Source: Candidatus Aminicenantota bacterium (GTDB lineage Bacteria; Acidobacteriota; Aminicenantia; Aminicenantales; Saccharicenantaceae). Taken from it: a DNA stretch of 64,000 nt. Position numbers and translations under genes: made by a program. This document shows, in pieces, positions 43,954 through 52,447 of the stretch (positions are counted from its first letter, which is position 1; every line of letters starts with the position of its first letter). The notes beneath the pieces are model-generated. The model saw only the letters and a program-made list of their open reading frames with translations, was not told the origin of the DNA and did no database searches. The stretch lies in contig JACIYI010000001.1 in NCBI GenBank assembly GCA_014360005.1, positions 230,865 to 294,864 on the forward strand, read 5' to 3'.

Positions 43954-46053
43954 TCACAGAGAGCCGGAGAGGGCCAATAAAAACTGCTGGGTCAGCCAGA
44001 GCAGGCCGCTGGTTTTGCTCAGGAGTCTGGCTCCCGGACCCTTCCGGGAATAACTGTTGTTGGCCAGGTTGGTGTCAACCAGCCAGATGCCTTCAGGGTC
44101 GAGAACGGCCGTTTTAACCCGGGTTGGTTTTTCAAAATCAAAACGAGCCCAGCGGCCCTGGCCGTCCCATTCCCGCCACTCGACGGAGCCGTCTTCAAAC
44201 TCAACCCTGAGCTTGAGCTTTAGCCCGGGGCCCAGGCGGGCTTCACCCAGGCGTCGCAGAGTGATGGTCGTCTGGTAAAGCTTTTCTTTTTTCCCAGCCG
44301 GTTTCTTTTCTTGTTCTCCGGCTTGAGGGGAATGCCTGGTGGGCAGGCCGTCGAACAAGCCGCGATATTTTTCCGGTTTGACTGCGGTTTCAAGCGAGCC
44401 GATGGCATAGTCGAACTCCCTGGCCTGGAAGAAGAATTCATTAAAAAACCAGGTCAGGTCCTGTCCGGAAACCTGATTCACCACCCTGATGAAATCCCGG
44501 GTCCCGGGGTGCCGGAAACGGTAGCGCTGATGATAGGTCCGCATTATCCTGGCCCAGGTTTTTTCTCCAAGGTACCTCTCGAGAGTGTGCAGGCAGGTGG
44601 CCGCCCGTTGGTAGACATTCAGGGAATAACTCATGGAGTTATAAAATTTCCAGGACTCGGTGGCTATGGGGTCGAGCCTGGACACCGGCCCGGACATCAC
44701 CCGGCCGAGCTGCCAGTCATAAACGGCCGGGAACCGCAGGAACCAGCTTAGAGGCAGCCCCCTAAAACGGAAGGGCAAGCGGCCCGGCCCGTAAGCCACT
44801 TCTGAGACTTTTCCGGTGGAGTAAGTATTGATTCCTTCATCCAGCCAGGCCTCTTCAAATTCATTGTTAGCCACCAGACCGTACCAGTAACCGTGACCGA
44901 ATTCATGGATGATTACGCCTTCGGGTGACAGAACATCTTTTTCCAGAAGGACCGAGGTCCCGGCCGTGAACAGGGTTGGATACTCCATTCCGCCGCTTCC
45001 TGTTCTGAAGGGCGGGTCGACCATGGTAATCGTCTGGTAAGGATATGGTCCATACCACAGCCCGTAATATTTCAGGGCAGCCTTCAGGGCCTGGAAGTGA
45101 CGCTCGGCCTGCTTGCGGTGCTGTCTTTCTATCAGCAGAATCATCCGGACATCGGGCAGCCTGACTTCATCCAGTGACAAACCCAGCAACTCTGCCACCT
45201 GCTGGTATTCTTCGGCGTTGACTTCTTCCTCTCCCCTGAACCAGCGCTCGAGCTTGAGGAACCGGGGTGAAGCCGTCCAGGCAAAATCGTGAATGTTCTG
45301 CTGGACATAGGTGTAGGTGGTCCGGCCGCTGGCCGGGTCTTCCACCCTGGATACTTCCTGGCCACAGGCTCCGACTACCATCTGTTTGGGCACGGTAATC
45401 TCCACCCGGTAGTCGGCGAAGTCAGCATAGAATTCAGAGTTCAGATGATATTCATGGCAGTTCCAGCCCCGGCCTTCTTCATATACTCCCAGCTTGGGAA
45501 ACCACTGGGAGATAAAAAAGCCGTCTCGATAGTAGCCGACCCGGAGTCCGCTCCTGGGCACCTTGGCCTGAAATTCCAGATGGAGGGTGATGGTCTGGCC
45601 TGGAGCCAGGGGTTCTGGCAGCTCCACCCGCAGGACGGTCTGGTCGTCAGGATTGGGCGGTTCGTCCGGGCTGATAAAGGAAGCCGCGGGCATCAGGTCA
45701 ACCCCGGCAGCCGTGGCCAGCGAGGTTACCTTGACCCAGCCCCATTCGTCCTTCCTGGCCCGGTACCTGGTGAACAGCTTTTCCCGCCTGGCCTCCCGGG
45801 CCAGGGTGGACAGCTCATTCTTGAAAGCGTTCCAGTAAAGATGAAACTGCAGGTCGGGAATATAATCTCCGCTGGTGTTGGTCCAGGTTATCATTTCCCG
45901 GGCCTGGAGCATGGCCGAATCCGGCCTGAGCTCGACCTTAATCTCGTAGCTGAGTGGTCGTTCACCGGCCGAAAGCGGCGGCCAGACCAGAAAAGTCAGA
46001 ATCAGGAACAGCCAGAGAGCCCTGGCTGATTGGGCTGGCGGTGATTTTTTCAT
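43954..46053 (-). CDS. Secreted M1-family metallopeptidase
   Basis: M1 enzymes are zinc aminopeptidases. The protein of about 699 residues has a signal peptide (MKKSPPAQ start, hydrophobic core LWLFLILTFLVWP). It has the gluzincin site HEFGHGYWYG followed by NNEFEEAWLDEGIN, which supplies the third zinc ligand Glu. GSGGMEYPTLFTAG is a variant of the GAMEN exopeptidase motif. I start at the ATG at 46053, with GGAG nine bases upstream; the frame is open to 46074. Confidence 0.9.
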   Translation of the reverse strand: MKKSPPAQSARALWLFLILTFLVWPPLSAGERPLSYEIKVELRPDSAMLQAREMITWTNTSGDYIPDLQFHLYWNAFKNELSTLAREARREKLFTRYRARKDEWGWVKVTSLATAAGVDLMPAASFISPDEPPNPDDQTVLRVELPEPLAPGQTITLHLEFQAKVPRSGLRVGYYRDGFFISQWFPKLGVYEEGRGWNCHEYHLNSEFYADFADYRVEITVPKQMVVGACGQEVSRVEDPASGRTTYTYVQQNIHDFAWTASPRFLKLERWFRGEEEVNAEEYQQVAELLGLSLDEVRLPDVRMILLIERQHRKQAERHFQALKAALKYYGLWYGPYPYQTITMVDPPFRTGSGGMEYPTLFTAGTSVLLEKDVLSPEGVIIHEFGHGYWYGLVANNEFEEAWLDEGINTYSTGKVSEVAYGPGRLPFRFRGLPLSWFLRFPAVYDWQLGRVMSGPVSRLDPIATESWKFYNSMSYSLNVYQRAATCLHTLERYLGEKTWARIMRTYHQRYRFRHPGTRDFIRVVNQVSGQDLTWFFNEFFFQAREFDYAIGSLETAVKPEKYRGLFDGLPTRHSPQAGEQEKKPAGKKEKLYQTTITLRRLGEARLGPGLKLKLRVEFEDGSVEWREWDGQGRWARFDFEKPTRVKTAVLDPEGIWLVDTNLANNSYSRKGPGARLLSKTSGLLWLTQQFLLALSGSL

Positions 46054-46177
46054 CTGAACTTCTCCTTCGTTCAAAGTAAAGCTATCAGAATTATATACGT
46101 TTTAATTCCACCTGTGAGTTCCTGTTCAGGTTTCGTGGCTCAGGTCTCCTGGCCTGGCTCGTTTTGCCTAATTTTTT

Positions 46178-46645
46178 TCAGACCTGGCTGGCGAGCCATT
46201 CTTCCCAGGCCAGGCGCCGGGGGAAGAAAATAAACAGGACCACCACCGAGATACCCAGAAGAATATAAAAATCGCGGTAAAGGCCCCTTATCAGGAATAA
46301 AACCAGGCCGAACAGGGCCGGCAGTTCGCTCATGATAACCATGATTAAAGAAGTGCGGTGCAGTTTGTTCAAGAGGTCTTCCGGGGTATCGCCGGGTTTC
46401 TTCTTCAGCAGCAGCGATTGGAGAATCCTGGCCAGAAGAACGCTGGCTGCAGACAGCCCGTAGAACAGGTAGCGGAGGTTGCGGATGGTCTGCAGGTCGG
46501 TAATAGGATAAAGACCCTGGAAGGGAGCCATTCTGGCCCTGATGAGCTCCGCCAGCACCAGGTACAGGACCATGGCCCCGAAAATGGAAAAACCGATCAG
46601 GGCGGCGATGCGGTGAGTTCTTTTTATTATTTCCCGGAATTCCAT
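46178..46645 (-). CDS. Small four-helix membrane protein of unknown function
   Basis: The 155-residue protein has about four hydrophobic segments (AALIGFSIFGAMVLYLVLAEL, YLFYGLSAASVLLARILQS, LIMVIMSELPALFGLVLFLI, FYILLGISVVVLFIFF). It ends in an Arg/Trp-rich tail. The family is not recognised. The ATG follows AAGGAGG, and a good promoter lies just upstream. Confidence 0.75.
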   Translation of the reverse strand: MEFREIIKRTHRIAALIGFSIFGAMVLYLVLAELIRARMAPFQGLYPITDLQTIRNLRYLFYGLSAASVLLARILQSLLLKKKPGDTPEDLLNKLHRTSLIMVIMSELPALFGLVLFLIRGLYRDFYILLGISVVVLFIFFPRRLAWEEWLASQV

Positions 46646-46662
46646 CTTGCCTCCTTGAACCG

Positions 46663-46691
46663 ATTATATTTAATTTTCTGGCCCAGGGCAA
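46663..46691 (-). promoter_or_regulatory. Promoter of the four-helix membrane protein gene
   Basis: On the minus strand TTGCCC (46691-46686), a 17-base spacer and a perfect TATAAT (46668-46663) precede the ATG at 46645 by 17 bases, leaving just enough room for its AAGGAGG. Confidence 0.65.
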
Positions 46692-46804
46692 TCAGAAGGG
46701 ACAGGTGTTCAAGGTGGCAACAAGACCTCAGCTCCCCCAGCAGGCTTAGATGGATTAGTCGAACTTCTGCCACCAGGTTAAGAAGCAGATTCGAAAACAG
46801 TCTG

Positions 46805-46828
46805 ATATATGAATAACCATTCATATAT
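46805..46828. repeat. 24-base inverted repeat, operator-like
   Basis: ATATATGAAT (46805-46814) and ATTCATATAT (46819-46828) are perfect complements around AACC. The repeat sits in the gap between the rlmI-type gene and the four-helix membrane protein gene. It is A+T-rich with no T-run on either side, more like a binding site than a terminator. Confidence 0.5.
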
Positions 46829-46840
46829 TGGGCAGCCCTT

Positions 46841-46859
46841 AATAAAGAGGAGCGCCTCT
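46841..46859 (-). terminator. Possible terminator after the rlmI-type gene
   Basis: On the minus strand AGAGG and CCTCT form a 5-base stem around CGCT, followed by TTTATT. It lies 39 bases after the stop of the methyltransferase gene. The stem is short, so this is a weak call. Confidence 0.4.
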
Positions 46860-46897
46860 GCCGGCCGGCTTCCAGCCCGGTCAGCGGCCTTAAGTTC

Positions 46898-48112
46898 TCA
46901 GCTCAGATAAAGCAGCAGCCCCTTGAGGTAATCACTCTCCGGGTGGAAAATGCTCACCGGATGGTCCAGGGCCTGGCGGTGGCGCTGGATGATCCTGGCT
47001 TCGCGCCCGGCTTCCAGGGCGGCCTGGAAAATGATTTTCTGGAACATCTCGCGGTAGATATAGTAGGAGCAGGAAAAGGTCAGCAACCAGCTACCGGGTT
47101 TCATCCTGGTCATGGCCAGGTGGTTGAGTTCTCGATAAGCTCTGGCTGCCTGTTTCTGGTCGGCCTTCTTGCGGGCAAAAGCCGGCGGGTCCAGAATGAC
47201 CAGGTCATAATCAAGGTGCCGGCTGCCTTCCAGGAACTCGAACATATCCTGGTGGATAAGTTTGAACTTCGTTTCCGGCCAGCCGTTAAGCTTCAGGTTT
47301 TCTGCGGCTGTCTCCAGGGCTTGGCGTGAATAATCCACCAGATCCACCTGCTCCGCTCCCCCTTTTAAGGCAGACAGGGCAAAACCGCCGGTGTAGCTGA
47401 AACCGTCCAGGACCTTCCAGCCCCGGGCCAGGGAGCGAACCAGCTGCCTCATTTCCCGCTGGTCCAGGAAAAATCCAGTCTTCTGGGAATCGGTCAGGTA
47501 GATTTGGAATTTCAGGCCGTTTTCTTCCACCAGCACCGGTTCCTGCAGCCGGCCGGCCAGCAGCCCCTCAAATTCCGGCAGCCCTTCCTCTTTCCTGGAA
47601 GGAATCAGGGATTTCTCGTAGATAAAAGCCGGCCGGAGAAACTCGGACAGTAAACTCAGCAGGCGGTCTTTCAGCTTTTCCAGGCCCAGGGTGGAAATCT
47701 GGATGACCAGTCCGGGGCCGTAGCGATCGACAACCAGCCCGGGCAGGTTATCGCTCTCGCCATTGACTAACCGGACGGCTTCATACCCCTGGTAGACCGA
47801 TTGCCTGAGCTGAAGGGCCAGCCTCAGGTTCTGGCGGACAGCTTCGGCCGGAGGCAGGTGGCCAAAGCTCAGCAGCCGACCGGCCAGCGAGCATTTCTGG
47901 TTAAAGTATCCGTGACCGAGAAGCTGTCCCCCAGCAGAGTAAACGGGGTAAATTTCCCCGTTGACAAATTTTTTCGGGTAAGACTGGATGGCCCCGGAGA
48001 AAATCCAGTGGTGGCGGTTTAAGACCGACTTTTCCCGGCCCGGTTTGAGAACGATGCCGGGAATGCCGTTTCCCTTTCTGGAGGCCATTTTTTTGGAGTC
48101 TGGTCTTTCCAT
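46898..48112 (-). CDS. rlmI: RlmI-type 23S rRNA cytosine-C5 methyltransferase
   Basis: The 404-residue protein has an N-terminal PUA domain (VLKPGREKSVLNRHHWIFSGAI, GHGYFNQKCSLAGRLLSFG) and a class I SAM methyltransferase domain with FLDQREMRQLV, VLDGFSYTGGFALSAL (motif I) and LDPPAFARKKAD (motif IV). This matches RlmI/YccW, which makes m5C1962 in 23S rRNA. Paralogues exist, so substrate position is inferred. Confidence 0.88.
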   Translation of the reverse strand: MERPDSKKMASRKGNGIPGIVLKPGREKSVLNRHHWIFSGAIQSYPKKFVNGEIYPVYSAGGQLLGHGYFNQKCSLAGRLLSFGHLPPAEAVRQNLRLALQLRQSVYQGYEAVRLVNGESDNLPGLVVDRYGPGLVIQISTLGLEKLKDRLLSLLSEFLRPAFIYEKSLIPSRKEEGLPEFEGLLAGRLQEPVLVEENGLKFQIYLTDSQKTGFFLDQREMRQLVRSLARGWKVLDGFSYTGGFALSALKGGAEQVDLVDYSRQALETAAENLKLNGWPETKFKLIHQDMFEFLEGSRHLDYDLVILDPPAFARKKADQKQAARAYRELNHLAMTRMKPGSWLLTFSCSYYIYREMFQKIIFQAALEAGREARIIQRHRQALDHPVSIFHPESDYLKGLLLYLS

Positions 48113-48188
48113 ACTTTTAATTTTTATCTGTAAAAATCTTACAGTCTATTATCTCCTGGGCGGGCTGCAGGAAGCAATCGGCTTCGGC

Positions 48189-48653
48189 TCAACAAAAATA
48201 ATTCCGGGCCTGGAGCCGTTCCACCAGTTCCCGGTCGGCTGGCAGTAACCGGAATTGCCACAATTCCTCCGGTCTGGCCCAGGCATAGCGGCCATGAGAA
48301 GTCAGGCTGATGGAGTCAGTCAGCAGTTCAGCTTCAAAAGCCATCAGCTTGGTTTCAGGCTGGCCGGGCAGGTTGACCGTCTCCAGGAGCGGCCCGACCC
48401 TGATGGCGACTTTTAGCTCTTCCTGAATTTCCCTGGCCAGGGCCCGTTCAGGAGTCTCCCCTTTTTCCACTTTGCCGCCAGGAAATTCCCAGCCGCTCAC
48501 CGGGTCTTTCCCCGAACGTTCTGCCAGAAGCACCCGGCCGTCTTTTTTAATTACAGCCGCCACAACTATCATCGGCTGATAATTCTGCCCTACCCTGCTC
48601 CGGCTGTCAACCTTCGCTTTCCGGTAAGTCAGGCGAAAGAGGCTGATTGTCAT
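48189..48653 (-). CDS. Nudix hydrolase (MutT-like)
   Basis: The 154-residue protein has the Nudix box in GGKVEKGETPERALAREIQEEL (about 63-84), with all catalytic Glu and Arg residues; the box Gly after EE is replaced by Lys. Flanking sequence VVAAVIKKDGRVLLAERSG and GYAWARPEELWQ-type (GRYAWARPEELWQFRLL) resembles MutT/NudG proteins that clean oxidised nucleotides. The substrate is not proven. It lies 76 bases from the rlmI-type gene and is divergent from the CBM9-like gene. Confidence 0.88.
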   Translation of the reverse strand: MTISLFRLTYRKAKVDSRSRVGQNYQPMIVVAAVIKKDGRVLLAERSGKDPVSGWEFPGGKVEKGETPERALAREIQEELKVAIRVGPLLETVNLPGQPETKLMAFEAELLTDSISLTSHGRYAWARPEELWQFRLLPADRELVERLQARNYFC

Positions 48654-48711
48654 CTTTCACTTTTGCTGGTAAGATTATATTCCAGTAATTTCTTTCGGAT
48701 TTATCAAGTTC

Positions 48712-49551
48712 ATGGAAAACAGACTTTATGATTTAAGCCAGATGATGCCGGCCCCGCCGGCCGTCTATCACTGCTTACGAACACCACAGCCGCCGCACCT
48801 TAATGGCAATCTGGAAAAACCGGTCTGGCAGAAAGCTCCGCACTCTTCCCGGTTTGTGGACCTGGTCAGCGGACAGCCAGCTCCGCTGGAGACCAGGATG
48901 GCTGCCCTCTGGGATGAAGCTTGTTTTTACCTGGCCTTCTGGGCGGAGGAGCCGGATGTCCAGGCCCATTTCACCCGGCGCGATTCCTTCCTCTGGCTGG
49001 AGAATGATGTTGAGGTCTTTATTGCCGGCCCCGATTGTTATTACGAGCTTCAGCTCAATGCCCTGGGCACGATTTATGAGGTTTTCTACATCTGGCAGCA
49101 GGCCCTGAAGCGGGGTAGCTTTTTTGACCGGCCTGAGTTTGACCTTTATACTCATGAAGTTGACGTTCTGGGCGGTTACCAGGATTCCTCACGCTGGGGA
49201 CGTCATCCCCGGGGAAGACGGTGGGCTTTCCTGGACTGGGATTTTCCCGGGTTGAAGTGGGCGGTTCGGGTGGAGGGCAGCCTGAATGATTCCTCGGACC
49301 TGGACCGGGGCTGGACGGTGGAGCTGGCCTTTCCCTGGAAAGGAATGGAGGTCCTGGCCCAGGGGCGTCCGCTGCCGCCGCAGGACGGGGACGTCTGGCT
49401 GATGAGCTTTTCCCGCTTCCAGAGTCTGGAAGCGGGCCGTCGCCTGGAACCAGCTGCCGGCTGGGCCTTAAACGCCCACGGGGTTTATGATTCGCATATA
49501 CCGGAATGCTTCTCCCGGGTGGTTTTTTCCCGTAAGGAAATTGAGCTTTAA
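48712..49551 (+). CDS. CBM9-like carbohydrate-binding domain protein
   Basis: This 279-residue protein is most like the CBM9-type (DOMON-like) sugar-binding domain: LNGNLEKPVWQKAP near residue 28, ALWDEACFYLAFWAEEPDV, DSFLWLENDVEVFI and ELQLNALGTIYEVFY. It has no signal peptide and no catalytic domain. It stands immediately upstream of glgA (nine bases), so a role in glycogen handling, perhaps tethering to glucan, is plausible but inferred. Confidence 0.75.
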   Translation: MENRLYDLSQMMPAPPAVYHCLRTPQPPHLNGNLEKPVWQKAPHSSRFVDLVSGQPAPLETRMAALWDEACFYLAFWAEEPDVQAHFTRRDSFLWLENDVEVFIAGPDCYYELQLNALGTIYEVFYIWQQALKRGSFFDRPEFDLYTHEVDVLGGYQDSSRWGRHPRGRRWAFLDWDFPGLKWAVRVEGSLNDSSDLDRGWTVELAFPWKGMEVLAQGRPLPPQDGDVWLMSFSRFQSLEAGRRLEPAAGWALNAHGVYDSHIPECFSRVVFSRKEIEL

Positions 49552-49560
49552 GGAGCTGCT

Positions 49561-51045
49561 ATGAGCGCTGAAAATAGAATGAAGGTTATGTTTCTCACTC
49601 CTGAAATGGCCCCCCTGGCCAAGACCGGGGGGCTGGCCGATGTCACCGGAGCTCTGCCCAAGTACTTAAACCGTAATCCACGGTTGGAAGTGGCGGTGGT
49701 GATGCCACTCTACCGCCAAGTCCGAGAAAAGAACCTGTCCCTCAAGCTGAAGCTGGAGAGCCTGGAAGTCGACTGGCCCGGAGCTGAAAAAACTTTTTCT
49801 GTCTACGAGCATCAGGCTGACGGTTTCCCTGTTTACCTGATAGACAACCCCGCCTTCTTTGACCGTGATTATTTATATGGCACATCCGAAGGTGATTATC
49901 CCGATAACGGAGAGCGGTTTGCCTTTTTCTCCCTGGCCGGGCTGCGCACCATGCGCGCCCTGAATTTTAAGCCGGACCTGATTCACGCTCATGACTGGCA
50001 GTCGGCCCTGGCTTTCGCTTACCTGGGCCACGGCCAGCAGGCTAATGGTTTCTTGGCCCGGACCAGACTGCTCTTTACCATCCATAACCTGGCCTATCAG
50101 GGATTATTCCCGCCCGAATTGTTGGAAAAAATAGGTCTGCCTGCGACCCTCTTCAATCCCGAAAATTTGGAATTTTACGGCCGGGTTAATTTCCTGAAAG
50201 CGGGACTTCTCTACTCTGATGCCATCAGTACCGTCAGCCCTACTTACAGCCAGGAAATCCAGACGCCGGAATTCGGCTTCGGTCTGGAAGGAGTGTTACG
50301 CCTGAGGTCGGACCGGCTGTTCGGCATTCTTAACGGCATTGATTACCAGGACTGGAATCCGGCTGCCGACCCGGCTTTGCCAGCCCATTACAGCCGGGAC
50401 AACCCGGCCGGGAAAACTGTCTGCCGTCTGGAGTTGTTGCGGGCCTTTAATTTTCCCCTGGCCTCGCCCCGGCCAATCATAGGCATGGTTTCCAGGCTGG
50501 CCGGCCAGAAAGGTTTTGACCTGCTGGTCAGGAGCCTGGAAGAACTGCTGCAGGAAGAGGTTTATCTGGTCATTCTGGGAACCGGAGAAAAGGAAATCCA
50601 GAACCTGCTGGTCGAAGCCCGGGACAAATATCCTGACCGGCTGGGTTTGAGGATTGCTTTTGATGACCGCCTGGCCCGCTTGATTTATGCCGGCAGCGAT
50701 TTTTTCCTGATTCCTTCGCGCTATGAACCCTGCGGCCTGACCCAGATGTACAGCTTGAGGTATGGTACTATCCCCATCGTCCGGAGTACCGGTGGCCTTA
50801 AAGACAGCATCCGCGAATTCAACCCACAAACCCTTCAGGGCAATGGCTTCCTGTTTGAGGACTATGAAACCGGGGCCATGCTGCAAGCCATAAGCCGGGC
50901 TCTGGCTTTTTACCGGCAGGAACCCTATTGGTCTAGACTGGTTGACAATGCCCTGGCCAGCAATTTTTCCTGGGAAAGATCGGCTGAAGATTATTTCCAG
51001 CTCTACACCCGGATTCTCAGCTGGCCGGCTGCTCGTTCTTCCTAA
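49561..51045 (+). CDS. glgA: Glycogen synthase (ADP-glucose, GT5)
   Basis: GlgA adds glucose from ADP-glucose to glycogen. The 494-residue length is typical. It has the signature KTGGLADVTGALPKYL (about 19-34), HAHDWQSALA, FTIHNLAYQGLFP, VSPTYSQEI, NGIDYQDWNP, and the GT-B C-terminal IIGMVSRLAGQKGFDLL, PSRYEPCGLTQMYSLRYGTIPIVRSTGGLKD. AAGGAG precedes the ATG. Its last 29 bases overlap the convergent galT gene. Confidence 0.96.
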   Translation: MSAENRMKVMFLTPEMAPLAKTGGLADVTGALPKYLNRNPRLEVAVVMPLYRQVREKNLSLKLKLESLEVDWPGAEKTFSVYEHQADGFPVYLIDNPAFFDRDYLYGTSEGDYPDNGERFAFFSLAGLRTMRALNFKPDLIHAHDWQSALAFAYLGHGQQANGFLARTRLLFTIHNLAYQGLFPPELLEKIGLPATLFNPENLEFYGRVNFLKAGLLYSDAISTVSPTYSQEIQTPEFGFGLEGVLRLRSDRLFGILNGIDYQDWNPAADPALPAHYSRDNPAGKTVCRLELLRAFNFPLASPRPIIGMVSRLAGQKGFDLLVRSLEELLQEEVYLVILGTGEKEIQNLLVEARDKYPDRLGLRIAFDDRLARLIYAGSDFFLIPSRYEPCGLTQMYSLRYGTIPIVRSTGGLKDSIREFNPQTLQGNGFLFEDYETGAMLQAISRALAFYRQEPYWSRLVDNALASNFSWERSAEDYFQLYTRILSWPAARSS

Positions 51046-52060
51046 GGTACCCGGCGGCTACCTCGGGTGGTACCGGGTTGATGTAAAAGCCGGTGCCCAG
51101 CTCGAACCCAGCCACCTTGGTCAGAATCGGCATGAGCTCTATGTGCCAGTGGTAATAGGAATCAATACCCGGCCAGGCTTTTTCCGAAACCTTGGGGTTG
51201 GGAGCCTGGTGAAAGACCAGGTTATAGGCCGGGTCGGCGAGCTGCAGTTTCAGGCGACCAGCGGCTTCTTTCAGGGCTTCAGCCAGAGACAGCGTCTCCT
51301 CATCTTCGATGGCCCGGAAGAAAGCGGAGTGTCTCAGCGGGAAAATAGCCATCTCAAAAGGAAAACGCGAAGCATAAGGGGCCAGCACCGCGAATTTCTC
51401 GTTCTGATAGACCAGGCGTTCGCCCGAAGCCAATTCTTCCCTCAGCATCCGGCAGAAAACGCATTCCCGGAACTGGTTACGGAATAACCGTTCGGCCCCG
51501 TAGATTTCCTCTTTAATCCTCTTGGGCACGATAGGAGTGGCAATTAACTGCGAATGGGGATGGGATAGAGAGGCCCCGGCTTCCCGGCCCTTGTTTTTGA
51601 AAATCTGGACGTACTGATGATGATAGAGCTCTTCGATGTTAATAGTCCTTTCCCGGAAAACCTGAATAACCCGGCCCAGGTGTTCGAGCGGTAAGTCGGA
51701 AAGCTCCTGATTGTGGTCGGGAGTCTCAATTATGACTTCGTGCACCCCGACCCCTTCCATCCACTGGTAGACTCCTTTTACCTTCTTGGGCGGCGGTGGG
51801 CCAGGCTGCAAGGCCGGAAACTTGTTCGGCACCACTCTGATCTGCCAGCCGGGCTGGTCGGCGATCGAACCATCTTCCCTGACGGCATAGACTTCAGGCG
51901 GGGTCTTGGACTCGTTGCCAGGACAGAACGGACAAAAAGCCAGGCCTTCTTTTCTGGGTTCGACGGCCTGAGCCGGCCTGAAGTCATCGGGCCTCTTGCT
52001 TCTTTCGGTAGCAATTATCACCCAGCGACCTGTAACTATGTCTTTTCTCAGTTCTGGCAT
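51017..52060 (-). CDS. galT: Galactose-1-phosphate uridylyltransferase family protein
   Basis: The 347-residue protein has the HIT-type active-site HPHSQ in SLSHPHSQLIATPIV and a zinc-binding CPFCPGNE near the N-terminus (about 42-49), with CVFC near residue 200. RKDIVTGRWVIIATERSKRP opens the domain. It matches GalT, but related enzymes act on ADP-glucose or other sugar phosphates, and the glycogen context leaves that open. It overlaps glgA by 29 bases in convergent orientation. Confidence 0.86.
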   Translation of the reverse strand: MPELRKDIVTGRWVIIATERSKRPDDFRPAQAVEPRKEGLAFCPFCPGNESKTPPEVYAVREDGSIADQPGWQIRVVPNKFPALQPGPPPPKKVKGVYQWMEGVGVHEVIIETPDHNQELSDLPLEHLGRVIQVFRERTINIEELYHHQYVQIFKNKGREAGASLSHPHSQLIATPIVPKRIKEEIYGAERLFRNQFRECVFCRMLREELASGERLVYQNEKFAVLAPYASRFPFEMAIFPLRHSAFFRAIEDEETLSLAEALKEAAGRLKLQLADPAYNLVFHQAPNPKVSEKAWPGIDSYYHWHIELMPILTKVAGFELGTGFYINPVPPEVAAGYLRKNEQPAS

Positions 52061-52093
52061 TTTACCTCAACCTTTCTGCTTGCCCAGTCTCTG

Positions 52094-52447
52094 TTAATCG
52101 GCCAGCAATTCTTTTATCTTGGATTTTAGTTCGTCCAGGGAGGAAGACTTGATGAGGTAGGCATCAGCGGCCCAGGTCATAAAGTCTCCCTTGTAGCTCT
52201 GGTAAGCGGTATTGATGATAATGGGGATATCCTTTCTCATGCCCATAATGCTGGAGATGAGCTCAATCCCGTCTTTTCCCGGCATCCTGATGTCGGTGAT
52301 GATCAGGTCGAAAGGGCCGGAGCTGATTTTTTCCAGAGCCGAGTCAGCATCTCCGGCCAGAACCACCTCGTAGCCCTCCCTGGCGAGTTCTTCCTGGTAA
52401 AGCAGGCTTAAACTCTGGTCGTCTTCTACCAGCAGTATTCTTTTCAT
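52094..52447 (-). CDS. Single-domain response regulator
   Basis: The 117-residue protein is a receiver domain only: VEDDQSLSLLYQEE with the acidic pair, phospho-acceptor Asp in LIITDIRMPGKDG (about residue 53), and the Lys-containing C-terminal region YLIKSSSLDEL. No output domain follows, so it must act through a partner. Its ATG overlaps the stop of the histidine kinase gene by four bases. Confidence 0.9.
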   Translation of the reverse strand: MKRILLVEDDQSLSLLYQEELAREGYEVVLAGDADSALEKISSGPFDLIITDIRMPGKDGIELISSIMGMRKDIPIIINTAYQSYKGDFMTWAADAYLIKSSSLDELKSKIKELLAD

